From positions 1,428,152 through 1,492,151 of the forward strand of contig NMRA01000003.1 of NCBI GenBank assembly GCA_002633005.1: a stretch of 64,000 nucleotides of DNA. The letters run 5' to 3'. Below, in pieces: positions 10,201 to 20,800 of this stretch. Both the position numbers and the translations under genes were made by a program. Position 1 is the first letter of the stretch, and every line of letters begins with the position of its first letter. Source of the stretch: Phoronis australis (taxonomy: Eukaryota > Phoronida > Phoronidae). The notes beneath the pieces are model-generated. The model was given only the letters and a program-made list of their open reading frames with translations, was not told the origin of the DNA and made no database searches.

Positions 10201-12585
10201 AGAGTTCCGTAGCTGGTTTCGCATCGAGACAATCTAGCTAAAATCACGTGCTCTAATTTAAAATGTAAGGCACTATCTCGCGTAATCTCGTGAAGTCTTG
10301 CTTTCCTCAGTAACGAGATCTGGCGTTACTGAACTCTGCTGGTGAAGGATCAGACAAGTTGTAACCCGTCAGCTGCTTTTAGTTGACTTAGCCGGTTTCG
10401 CCGGGTCATACTGCTAACTTAGACATCAACCAATCACATTTTAGACGATTGAACTGATGGAACCGACAAAGACAATCAAATGTATCCAATGTGTGTATTG
10501 GAAATACGTGCAGCACAATTCTAATTCCTAGTGTGAATAGTAGCGATTACATAGCAAATATAGCTGTGATGGCGGCCCCCTTCAACGATATGAGAAATGG
10601 TTCTTCATGGAATTGTAGTATAAGTTGTTTCTCCTCATAAGTACCTTGGATTGTTTACAACCCCAAAACCCCAAAAAATTCACGGACCAAAGCTACTAAA
10701 ACGTTGTCTAGTCAAGCCAATAAAATTGCCTCTGCATTTAAAAAGCGTAAATGTCGTGATTTACTTCGGTGGATAGCCTTTCACCTTTTCGACAAAATGG
10801 CTGCCCCTTTTTGTGTTATGGTGCCAAAATATGAGTCTTCCAGGAACGGGAACAATTGGAAACTAGGCATAAATTGTATCCTGCATAAAATGATGGTCCA
10901 AAATACTCGGGATGCCTGGTAATCGTTGGTTAATGCTTTATCAATTATATTTGACCGGTAGATTTTCTTGTAATTGGATAAGGGAAGCTGTCATTGTACG
11001 GCTTTTTGACGTTTGGCAAGGTTGTGTCAAAGCAAGCGTTTTTCTTAACTAGTATTTTCCCAGCGTGTCAGCGACTGCTATCTACAAGGCTGACAATCAG
11101 GTGTTGAATGCAGTTGAAAACTGTGGTACTATTTGAAATTTAAAACAATATATTTCATTGAAAATTATTTAGAAATAATTAATATCCCACGTGCACAGTC
11201 GTTGACTCGAGTGGGTTGTTCGAACCATCCATTGCTTGTTGAAAGAGGTCGCCACACAACACTCGAGCAAAAAACGTTGTCCAAATACGACTTTCTGTAA
11301 GCGTGCACTGCGTTCCAAAATCTTTGGGCAAAGTATTTAAGTGGTCGCTCTTCGGCTTTTGTCATTCTCCCACATTGTTTGAATTTGAATTTCTCGTGAG
11401 AATTCATCGATGTTTCACTTCTAAAATTCGTCCTCTATCCTCTCAAGCGTCACAACATACTGTGTAATTTCTAGCGCACCTGATAGTCACGTTGGACTAA
11501 TGTACATATTCCAATAAATCTCATTACATAACTGTGAAAAAAGTCATAACTCGGTTTAATTGGTGCGAACACTTAACCATCAACCTTTTGTCATGACTGA
11601 CACTCAAACTAAACCACACAGGTAAATAACAGTTCACATAACTTTTATTTTTAAAATTACTGTTGTTCACATTGAAAGTCACGACCCTTAAAAAAGTGAT
11701 TCCTGTTTTAATGTCTGGATGGCAGTGCCATAGAATTCATTTCATATACACGAATGGTTGTGACTTCAACGGGGCTGACCATTCACAAACCGGATTACTT
11801 ACATCTGGTCGCTAATGCGCCCTCACAACAGGTTTTATACAGTCCTTCAATATTACAACCGCTTTGATGTGAGTAGGACAAAGTCTTTTGTACTATTGTA
11901 TGTCTGAAAGTATCAGCGATATTTGTCAGTTAAACCTTGCGTCCATTGCGTAAGAGTGCGAAACACTTTCGCCCCACTTCGAACACTCACCTCAGATAAT
12001 TGTTTTAGCTGAGCGCCCACGATGACGCGGATGTGGCTTTCCGAAGGGCGATCGAGATAAATGCCGAAAGTGCTGTGGTGTATGCCGAGTATGGTTTATA
12101 TTTGGTCGAACAGGGGAGGTTTGAGGACGCGAAGGTGATTTATTACCAGGTGCGACAATTCTATTTCTTGTTTTGAATTTAGCCATTGTGGTTATTTTTA
12201 TTCTCATCGAATTTATGATATTTGAACAATTTGTTTGCCGGTTTGCTGACGACAGAAAGTAGCCTAATTTCTTGCGCCAAGGATTCGTGTGGAACGTTTC
12301 GGTCTCACACTTTTCTTCTTCAGTCGTCGATTTACAATATTGCCCGGTGCTGACCATTAAAAGAAGTGCCTCTCATTATTAACAGAGCGCTACAGGTATA
12401 ATTTGTTCTTCGAAAAAATGTTTTAAAATTCACAAAAAATTCTTCTTTTACAGGCAAGCAAAAAATGGCCGTTTGAAGAGGAATTTCTTGTTGGTTTGTT
12501 GAAGATGCAAGAAAAGTTGGGACAACAAGAGCTGGCAGAGATAACTAAGTCGATTTTGACACGTGTGAGGAAAATTAACGCTTAA
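3595..12585 (+). CDS. JMJD8: JMJD8-like JmjC-domain protein with membrane anchor and C-terminal TPR-like repeats (9 exons)
   Basis: Nine exons join in frame: 3595-4211, 5000-5081, 7734-7875, 8043-8155, 9052-9154, 9534-9626, 9901-10046, 12009-12149, 12454-12585. All introns are GT-AG, phases match, and the product is 522 residues. Seen: a polar N-terminus, a hydrophobic stretch at about residues 59-75 (LFTVVIAAFVLFRTIF), a JmjC fold with FHKHADGW (His253, His255), GKKRWFIYP, AGDILYVPESFYHATINIGD (His324), then helical repeats at about 384-515. JmjC proteins use Fe(II) and 2-oxoglutarate; JMJD8 is an ER-luminal member whose chemistry is poorly settled. Inferred: a type II membrane protein with the catalytic and TPR parts in the ER/Golgi lumen. 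The ATG at 3595 (AGGATGG) is chosen because the reading upstream in this frame has no earlier ATG. The JmjC class is secure; strict orthology to JMJD8 is less so. Confidence 0.82.
5000..5081 (+). CDS. JMJD8: JmjC-TPR gene, exon 2
   Basis: The acceptor TTATCTTGCAG precedes an 82-base exon encoding YLFDRDFLKN and SLVLPSYLRPTN, followed by donor GTAAGC. The 'YLFDRDF' block is typical of JMJD8-type proteins just before the metal-binding strand. Entry phase 2 and exit phase 0 match the flanking exons. Confidence 0.85.
6091..6309. repeat. Dispersed repeat ending in GGTCACGTGAC, copy 2 (intron 2 of the JmjC-TPR gene)
   Basis: Patchy match to 1920-2166, with the same GATGTTCCACTTTTATG start and GGTCACGTGAC end. 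The rest of the intron at 5082-7733 shows only short repeats: GTTTTCAAA motifs around 7190-7430 and a small hairpin at 7487-7553. Confidence 0.35.
7734..7875 (+). CDS. JMJD8: JmjC-TPR gene, exon 3: first metal-binding strand
   Basis: After acceptor CTATCACAG, the exon encodes VEDFESIFIMGTTSSGVSFH, then KHADGWNGVIFGKKRWFIYP and KETTPPG. FHKH supplies the first iron ligands as HxH, where many JmjC enzymes have HxD or HxE. The lysines in GKKRW sit where 2-oxoglutarate-binding residues are expected. The donor GTAAAA is weak but phase-consistent (phase 1). Confidence 0.88.
8043..8155 (+). CDS. JMJD8: JmjC-TPR gene, exon 4
   Basis: The acceptor TTATTTACAG is followed by 113 bases encoding GDWPSFNQQDWLTKVYKHLP and PSKLPYECVQEAGDILYV, with donor GTAAGT. 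'E/G-D-x-L-Y-V-P' is the standard JmjC strand that leads into the distal histidine, which is in the next exon. Confidence 0.87.
9052..9154 (+). CDS. JMJD8: JmjC-TPR gene, exon 5: distal metal-ligand histidine
   Basis: The acceptor GCTATTTTAG precedes PESFYHATINIGDTVAIAVQ and RISGQTRAMRLFDK; the donor is GTAATT. The histidine in FYHATINIGD is the third iron ligand of the JmjC double-stranded beta helix. The 'HATINIGDTVAI' pattern is shared across JMJD8-like proteins. Confidence 0.88.
9534..9626 (+). CDS. JMJD8: JmjC-TPR gene, exon 6: linker
   Basis: The acceptor ATTTCATTTCAG starts a 93-base exon encoding SNTFFDKNPYSKTSIEKRVN and LYNRLADVLP. It links the JmjC domain to the TPR-like segment. 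Donor GTTAGT; entry and exit phases are both 1. Confidence 0.8.
9901..10046 (+). CDS. JMJD8: JmjC-TPR gene, exon 7: first TPR-like helices
   Basis: After acceptor AATATTTCAG the exon encodes ILVKLAETLVLSGYLKRARD, LMTKAVSKDEFNARAFVGLA and RIHAE, followed by donor GTAAGC. The helix-turn-helix spacing and the G-Y/A pattern (LVLSGYLKRA) are TPR-like. This part lies beyond the end of compact JMJD8 proteins. Confidence 0.82.
10047..12008. other. Intron 7 of the JmjC-TPR gene
   Basis: I see no coding exon, RNA gene or clear transposon end in this 2-kb intron; the longer open readings are short and unlike any family. Confidence 0.55.
12009..12149 (+). CDS. JMJD8: JmjC-TPR gene, exon 8: TPR
   Basis: The acceptor AATTGTTTTAG begins a 47-codon exon with DADVAFRRAIEINAESAVVY and AEYGLYLVEQGRFEDAKVIY. 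This is a clear TPR: A-F/A-I core, then Y-x-x-Y-G-x-x-L and G-x-x-x-x-A. The donor GTGCGA is suboptimal; GTGATT 15 bases upstream is also in frame. A nearby upstream AG (CACCTCAG) would shift the frame and is not used here. Confidence 0.82.
12454..12585 (+). CDS. JMJD8: JmjC-TPR gene, exon 9: C-terminus
   Basis: The acceptor CTTCTTTTACAG precedes 43 codons (ASKKWPFEEEFLVGLLKMQE, KLGQQELAEITKSIL and a basic tail ending KINA) and a TAA stop. It reads as the last TPR-like helices. There is no ER-retention motif at the C-terminus; the anchor in exon 1 would have to keep the protein in membranes. Confidence 0.82.
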   Translation, partial: ASKKWPFEEEFLVGLLKMQEKLGQQELAEITKSILTRVRKINA

Positions 12586-12666
12586 TGTTCTTCGCCAGTG
12601 CTGAGTAATTTGCAATCAAGTGCCATTGTTATTTGAAATACAGTAGTACGCTGTTTTTTATACATA

Positions 12667-12672
12667 AATAAA
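12667..12672 (+). promoter_or_regulatory. Polyadenylation signal of the JmjC-TPR gene
   Basis: AATAAA lies about 80 bases past the TAA at 12583-12585, in an A/T-rich context, giving a short 3' UTR. Position fits; no transcript evidence. Confidence 0.6.
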
Positions 12673-14637
12673 AAGACTGATAAGGTGTGTCAGAGAACAG
12701 CTTTGTGTATTTTCAAACACAATAACAGACATCAAAAAGACAACCTGACATTCATTGGTGTCCACATTCTGCTGTATCATAGGCATAGGAAGTTTTGAAG
12801 GGGTACCTTTTGAATGTTACTGAGTTCCTGGTACACTGCTTAAGGGTGTGTTTCATAAACGTCGTTAATCTGATGCCCGGGATTTAGTGGGGGAGGTAAA
12901 TGGCACTCATCATACGAAACACCAATTTTTAGAGTGAGCCATTTCTGATTGGTGGCAAAAACCGCCCAGCGCACTTTGGTGTTTGAAGAAGAATGGATAA
13001 AGTTTTTTGAATTTCAGCCTGTACGGAGGTTCACTGAAACATTTATTTATCAATTACGTACAATAACGAATTCTCATAATAGTAAAAATATCGTGTATGA
13101 ATCAGTCGATTTTCGTAGACACATAATCGTGCAAATCAGAAACCTTGCTGGAAAAAACCTTGACGTTGATTCAACACATAGCAACACAAGGTAAAAAGTA
13201 AACGCTCGTGGATTACGAGCTGACTGCCCGTTGCTAAGTTGTAAGGCGTTTTTCAAATACGTAATTCACGGTATGGAAGTTTTAAATAATTCCCCAAGAG
13301 GTGCACACAGATTTCTGCAAGTGACGGGCAGTGGGAACAGCACGAGAGAGGGGGCACGGTGGCTTCGAGGGCTCTGCCTCAAGACATTTTCAGAATCTGT
13401 TCACGTTAGCGTGAATGCAGCTTTATGATAGCCTGTACAGGTTTATGTTTTTTATTTGTACTTCAAAACCCGCAGGAGTCTTTGACAGTACATGCACTTT
13501 GAGCACCCTCATTCGTGAGAGTGTACGCTGAGCACGGTAGTCAAAAATCCTGACAACCGGATCGACGAAGAGAGATCGTTCGTTCGTCTCTCCTCTTAAG
13601 TAATGGTTTCCTAATCTTCAAACTAAGTACTATTGTTGGAATTCTTCGGAAAACCGTAATTATCGTTTTAACGCGGCGACAAAATTGCCTTGGTGTAATA
13701 CACAAATAGTTATCAATGCATTTTTTGTTAGTTTGACGTTTTTGGTTGTTTGGACCATGTGTCTTGATGCTGATGAGCTTCTATTCAACATATTCATGAC
13801 CAATTGGAATTTTTTCTACGTCCCCTTCTAACCACTTGACTGAGCTGGTTTTATTAGTGACCCCCTTCTCAGAGGAGATTTCTTAATATGAAAGGCACGC
13901 AGCCCAAATACTCCAATATGAAGGGCTATATCATTTAAATTAAGTGGGAAAGATTAACACCCGATTTCATCACCGGGTCACCATCCTTAACATAAAAGGA
14001 AAAGAGAGGCACCGATTCCATCACTGTACCTCTATCTGTGTGTGACCCCTTAGGAAAAAAAGAATATAAATAAAAATCAGGAAAATGGTACCCGTGGATG
14101 TCATTAGCCGGCCCCTACAAGAGCTGGGATTCATGATTCATGTCAAATGATATACTAGTAAAAGACGGCAAAAAGGAGAGACAGATGACACCATTTTCCC
14201 ATTATCCCTTGAGAGAGAGGGGTAGAGGGGGGGGGGCTCTCAGGAGAAATGATACAGCACCACAAATCCTAAAAGTTGTCTTCTGAATCAATTTGTTCAG
14301 CTTGCGCGCGACAGTCTAGACCTGTACCATACAAGCCCAAATTGTCGCAAGTTGGATGTTGTGACAATTGGGACAGTACGCAAAAGAAACATACTGCATT
14401 TTATCTAAAACCTGGTATTTGACAAATGTTCTATAAAATTGTTGATTTTCTTTTACTCTCAACTGCCCTCCCCCCACCCCAGAGTGGCCATGAAAGTTTC
14501 ACTTTCAACCTATTAAATCTATTAATTATTGGGGGTGAGTACCCATCCCCTTCCTCCATTGGAACTTGTTCCCCCGTTCCCCGTTTCCTACGCCTATGGG
14601 TATAGTCGCCGTAGAATGTTTCGAAGTTTGCAAGTTT
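12673..14637. other. Convergent intergenic spacer
   Basis: It lies between the 3' ends of the JmjC-TPR gene (+) and the PHM-like gene (-). It holds low-complexity G runs (about 14223-14237), a fragment CCTACGCCTATGGG near 14585 resembling hAT-like ends, and no gene I can support. The PHM poly(A) site should be here; TTTATT around 13850 (AATAAA on the - strand) is one candidate. Confidence 0.5.
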
Positions 14638-14815
14638 CTATAGATTGATTAAACCCCGAACGGGATGCGACTTTTCGTCCAAAGTCGGAAAGTTGTTAAT
14701 ATGGAACTCGGGCATAGTAGTTGAGCAGGTCTGGAGGCGAAGTTGTTGATTGCCGGGCAGGCGGCGATACTTGAACATCACTTCAAAGTTGCACATCTCG
14801 TCCTGGTTTGTCACT
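14638..14815 (-). CDS. PHM: PHM-like gene, last exon: CuM methionine strand and C-terminus
   Basis: After acceptor AAATGTTTTAG the exon encodes VTNQDEMCNFEVMFKYRRLP, GNQQLRLQTCSTTMPEFHIN and a short tail ending in TAG. DEMCNF is the PHM/DBH signature whose Met binds CuM. It enters in phase 2 while exon 6 leaves in phase 1, so at least one exon must lie between. No PAL domain or membrane segment follows. Confidence 0.78.
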
Positions 14816-17800
14816 CTAAAACATTTGGGCAGAGCACAACAATGAGAAATTCGTAAGAACGGTTTCTGATATAGTCAGACTCTGGTGTATACTCGGAAAA
14901 CGGTATTTTTGTAAGTGTACCATTGGAAAACTGATAATGATTGCTGATTATTATATGGTATACGATGTCCAACGTGTCGATGGTAAACCAGTAAATCATA
15001 GTCAAAGGAATAGAAAGTCTACAAAAGGGGTACAACTAATTAAGAGTAACTGAAAACACCAAGTCTGACACCATTAGCAGCAGTAAATGAACAATTGATC
15101 AAAGCTATCCCCGAATGGTGAGCTCAATTGAGTCTAGGGGCTCGTTCCAAGAAACTGACTTATTTTTGACCTACAGTCTAAGATTTGTCTTAACTTCTAC
15201 ACATTGAAACTTCCACATCCGGCAAGTTAGTCGAATTAAAACAAAACGCAAATCGAAAACTTAAGATCTCTTCCTTGAAACGGACTTGAGGCAAACTAAA
15301 GTTTTGTCTTAAAATTGACTGAATTTTTTGAAGATTTGTATTAGCTGAGTCAACTTTCTTGGAACGGGTCCACGATGCCATTCAGTGATGGCCAAGTTCG
15401 GCAATGGCAAGACACTCTTCAATGGCCAATCTAAACTTGGTCACATTACTATGAAGAATGTCAAGATTAGTATAATGTCCTGTTACTATAGAGTGAATAC
15501 GTAGACTACTGTTGTCACTTTTAGAATACTCCTTTGCTCTTTGATCTAATCAACATAAAACTGTCCTTATTGGTAATTGAACCTGTACACAACGTTAGAC
15601 TTTTGTAGTACCAGGAAGCCATTACCTGGTAGTGTCTTCCTAGTAGTACAGCTATAATGGGTGCTGAAGTTTCTAGAGAAATGATAGCCTACAAGATGGT
15701 TAACGTTTTAGTGCAGCAATCAGTTCAATAGTTGGCATAAACTGATACACAATTATCAGTTTTCAAGAGATTCGGCCATAAACCAACATCCTAGTACACC
15801 CAAATGTAATCCAGTGGGTAGACCTACTTTCCAGTGGAATACGGGGCCTATGAACTCCGAAAATGCACCGTAAAATACATAATTAGTAAGCCAGAAAACT
15901 TGAAATACTAAATTGTGTGAATGATTTTTTTCTACAGCGCGTCACCTTTAATATTCGGGGAGATTATTTCATTTTAGTTGACAAACGCAAATTCAAAAGA
16001 AATGTGGCCGCAACCCATCAAGAACGAGAGATTTTTATATCTAAAATCACCAGATTTTATTCTGATTTTTTACAACATCGCATTTTTGCAGAAATCGCAT
16101 CTCAAGATTTTCTCATCACGACTTACCCAAAGGTCAAAGGGCGTGGACTGGCATTTCTTAGATGACACCGTGATGCCTAAATAAAAAAATCATTTCTTGT
16201 TCAAAGTAGTTGGCTTTATACAAGCACACATCATTTCAACAATAAACAACACTTATCGCAGATTTAACCGTTAGTGGTATGATGCGTGAAGGTAGGGAAG
16301 GCGATGCTTTTTCTTATTGCAAACGTTAGAAGTAAAAAAGTATGGATACGTACCAGTATATCACCCTTTCTAAATACAACGTTTGGCGTGGCAGATTTAA
16401 TATTGGCCTACAAATAAATATTAAGTGTTTTATAAGTGTATGCTCTCGTAGTCAGGGTTAAAACTATAGGTGATTGTAATCATGGTTTTCTACAAGCAGA
16501 GATCGGTGACACATGACTGATCAAATCTTAAGCGATTCGTTGGCATTATTCTTTGGCAAGCGGCATCTGAAGGGGCTTTATACATTCTTCCCTTCGTAGT
16601 TGTCAGCCGACAAACGTCGCATGATTTTCCATTCGGAACACCTCGAGTACGGTATGCTATTAGCCTCATTGCTCATTGCAATTGCTAAATCACGTGAATG
16701 CAAAGCGAATAACCATTTTATGTTCTTTGCTCGTCTTGGTCGTTCATTGTTATTAAATTACATGTATACTCCACGTGCACTACACCTGCTTGCCCTGTTA
16801 ATTTCGTGTCACCAGTTACGGCTTTCTAAGTCAACATCAAAATTTTCTATCGACTCCCTGTCATGGCTCCTGATCAGTGTCAAGACCTTGCGAAGAACTG
16901 ACTGTGAGTTTCATTATGACAACATTTCACATGATAGCTATTCAGTGCATGACTCGTTTACCGCTTGAAAACCCGATTTCGGTTAGCTAGTTTCTCATAA
17001 AAGCCGAGTCAAATTCAACGAGATAGAAAACAGTGACTAGGCCAGGATCGCGGTTTATTTTGCTTTAAAAATGCCTTTAAGTGCCGAAATGCCTTTTTGT
17101 TTTCTATGAGACTTAACCGTCAAAGAAATGAACTCGTCACTGAAACAAAATGCGTGACACAGTATATTACCTGAACAACAGGCGTCATCCTGCCTATTAA
17201 CGTCCATTTATCCCCCCTTACGTGAAAACCTTCAATTAAAGTTGCTGCAAAGATAAATGTACATCAATAGCTGAGCAGCCAAATAAACCGTGGTGACGTA
17301 ACTTGGCCAACCACCACCACTATCACCACCACCATCACCACCACCACCACCACCACCATCAGTCAAGGTAACTTACCGTATTTGGGAATGGTTCAATTTC
17401 AAATTTGTTTTGTGCCAATTCGCCATATTTGATTTGGTAAAACAGACGGCAGTCATCTCGGAAAGTGAGACGTGAATTATACAAGGGGATAAGGGGTTAC
17501 TCAACGTGGTCGAATACTCACTCCGTCATTTCCGGTGTAGCTTCACTTCCTTTGATCAAAAATTGTCTCAAAAGTTTAAAATGCCGCTTATAATGAATCA
17601 AATGTGCTTAACTCGTGTTCAAAAATGAAACATTCACTTTTTCAATTGCAGTAGCGGTAGCGAATGCAGCGGTAATAAAGACGGTGGTTAATGTTATTTG
17701 ATTTTTAGTCAAGATGACAACGAACATACGTTTGATTAGCAGTAAGTGTATTAGCAAATAAAGTTAAGTAATCACTGTGATGGAGAACGTTCCTATTTGA

Positions 17801-20800
17801 TAAGACAAAAATCACATATAAACTTTAAAGTGTGGGAAATTTAAAACAACTTAAATCGTTTACTGCACGTAATATAATTGGCATCATGCCAAAAGTTCAA
17901 TACCTCTACCTGCTTTATGGCTATGAACACTGTAACCTATGACCTCCACTTCCTCGTCACTCGTCCACGCGCAAGCACAGTCTGCGCCGTAATCTAATGA
18001 AGACAATCATATGTATTGCTGACATTTTTTTGATGTTGTAGATAATTGGTCTAATTAAACAAAATGTTATGTAATTTTATTGACTGGTGTATAATTAATT
18101 AAACATGTTTGCTGTTTATCAAAATTTGTAACCTCCTATGCGTGCATGGGAAGTAATTCACCACATGTCTTTTACCAGTTGTGGGATGTTTATAACAACA
18201 ACCTTGTTTTGCCGGTTGTGTTACTTTAAGTCTTTGAAACCTGTCAGCTTTAGGGTGAGGTTTTTGGACAACAACAATAATCTTGTCATTTGTCCATCAG
18301 ACTACTCAACTCTTGATTGTCCTGCACCATAATTGGTAATGGCTTGGGTTCATTGCTGGAGTCTACTAACTTTACTCAGAAAATTGTTTTGGAACCAGCA
18401 AATTTATTCAAAGAATTGTTTTGGAACTAGGTGTTGCGTTTTGGAAAAAGTTTGTGGGTTTTCATGTTTTGAAATATCTCGCCCACCTTTCTCATATTCA
18501 GTATGAATATCCTGTTAGCTACTCTAGAAGTCATATTGCTTAGAGAGAGGCTGCTGCTTGCTCCAAAAATATCACAGATACCCAGAGCGTTGGTTAAGAC
18601 ACAACTTTGTTTCTTGATGTTTCACTATTAACTTTGACTTGAGAAACAACTATTCTCAGTTCTTTGATTATTTGATTAAAGGCGAAGGCAACCTTTTTCA
18701 TGTCATTTTGAGCTAAAATAAGGTTGGTTGGTTATCATAGACATATTTTCCACTTAATTACAGCTTTTCGTAATTTTATTAATTACTCGTCCGCTACTGG
18801 GGAAGTGACGTTTTAGGAGGCAAGCATTTCGCGCCAATTTCTTTTCATATAGGCTGACTGTGAGAGCTGCCGAGTCAGTCATTGTTCTACCTCGGTTGTG
18901 TTAAGTTACGTCGTCGTTTGCTTTCATTTACTACTCAGTCAACATGCCACACTGTTGCTGCGTACTAATTATCGTCTCACGCGCGCTTTGGGAGTACCTT
19001 AGCATCGCTTTCCGATGGATGACAAACTTCGCCGTACTTGGCTCGTTAGTGTGAAGAACGCAGCGTTACCCGTCCACGCAACGTACAAAGCAGTCGACAA
19101 TTACCGTGTGTGTGGCAAGCACTTTCTGCCGTCCGATTACGAAAGGGATTTGTACGCTGAACTGATAAAGGTCCCTGCGAAACAACGCCTGAAGAAGGAT
19201 GACATTCCGTCTGTGTTGATTCCCGACAGTGCCCCGTCGCTACCCCCCGAGAAGTGCGTTTTTGAAGAGAGAAGCCTCGCGAGCTGTGGTCAGTACAGTG
19301 ACTGGAGCCCGTGGAGGCACTTCATCCACTGTCACCCGTGCCTCCGAACGTACCCCCAGACCGTGCCATTCCTGGAACCAGTAGTGATTCGCCCTGTGCT
19401 GTTTTCTCCAGCTCAGAGCCTCTAAGCAGCCCTGCAGCGATATTGAGTAGTGGGAGTGATTACAGGCCCAGTTCGACACCCAGTGAAGAGGACAGTTCGT
19501 CGTCCAGTGAACAGATCGGTGAGCCAAACTTTGATAAGTTTATTGTGGACTTGTCTAAAGTGTTGGAGCTATTTAGAAGGTGCCAGGTGTGTGGCGAGGG
19601 AGTCACACGACACGATGTAAGCAGTTTGGGTTCTCAGGTCACCATCCAGTGGGAGTGTGTCGCGGGACACTCTGGCAAGTGGGACAGTTGTTCCTCTGTC
19701 CGTGGTATGCCGGAGGTCCACTTAACCGTGTCCAGTAGTGGCTTGGCCTCGTAGAACTCTGAACAGACATAACAACACACACAGTGCATTTGCACCAAGA
19801 TGTGTCACCACGTCTGTCCTCAGTAGCCGCCTCGTTTCTCTCAACAGCTGCCTGTGCGTACTCTGCCTAGGGCTCAAACATGTACCCACCCACTGAATGT
19901 CCGTGAACAAGGTCTCCGTCACTCACACTACTCACTGTGATACGGGTCACCGACTCCAGCCATTTTCAGCTTACAACACTCTAAACAATCCCTAAATCCA
20001 ACGTATTTGAGTTCTATACTAACCTATCTTGCCGCAGAATACTCGCCGATGGAAAGTGGTGGCGACAATTGTTGAAAAACAGCACAAAACAAAAGTAGAA
20101 TAGAACAGATTCTCACGGTAAACTCAACGCAAAACCAAGTGGCGGGAAACGCTTGCCTCCTAAAACGTCACTTCCGGAGTAGAGGACGAGTAATTAATAA
20201 AATTACGAAAAGCTGTAATTACGTGGAAAATATGTCTAGGATAACCAACCAACCTTATTTTAGCTCAAAATGACATGAAAAAGGGTTGCTTTCGCCTTTA
20301 ATTCATAGAAATCGCTGTAACTACAAGTTTTTGCTAACTAGTGTTTACCAAATTGGGAGTTGATATAATATTATCAGACATGCAGTTTTCTGTATTTTAG
20401 TATGATGTATTTGGTACTTCAATTTCTATTAGAGGTTGTATTATCGTTATTAATTGTTTCAGGTTTAACCGTATTCTCAAACCGTATAACTTACATACTT
20501 GTACAATCATAAATACTCGCGTCGTATCGTATCTTAAATAAAGTTTTATGGACCGAAGTGTTACGGTATTATTATACGCGAGTAACCCGCTGGACCAACA
20601 ACAAGAACCAACAACAAGAACAAGAAAGACATCTAATGTGCGTTTGGATGCGCTACAATATTCTTTCAATATCATGCAAGAAAACTTATGGACGTAATAT
20701 TCAATTCCCGCAACCCTGATAGTTAGCTGGTAACCTCTGCAGCTGGTACCTGAATAACTTAAAGTAGCATTATTGGCGAGAAAAGTGGCTTCCTGCGATT

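Larger units (their letters stand above)
18680..20297 (+). mobile_element. Kolobok-like DNA transposon, family A copy 1, non-autonomous, with long inverted ends
   Basis: 1618 bp flanked by TTAA at 18676-18679 and 20298-20301. The ends, AGGCGAAGGCAACC... and the complement of ...GGTTGCTTTCGCCT, pair over roughly 150 bp with few mismatches. Inside, on the + strand, are a broken THAP domain and a Cys/His segment like Kolobok transposase N-termini. TTAA target sites plus a THAP domain are the known Kolobok hallmarks. No catalytic DDE-like region fits in the remaining space, so it cannot move by itself. Confidence 0.8.

Noticed and set aside
16600-16968. 122-codon reading on the + strand
   Set aside because: It starts at TTG, has no known domain, and lies in a PHM intron.
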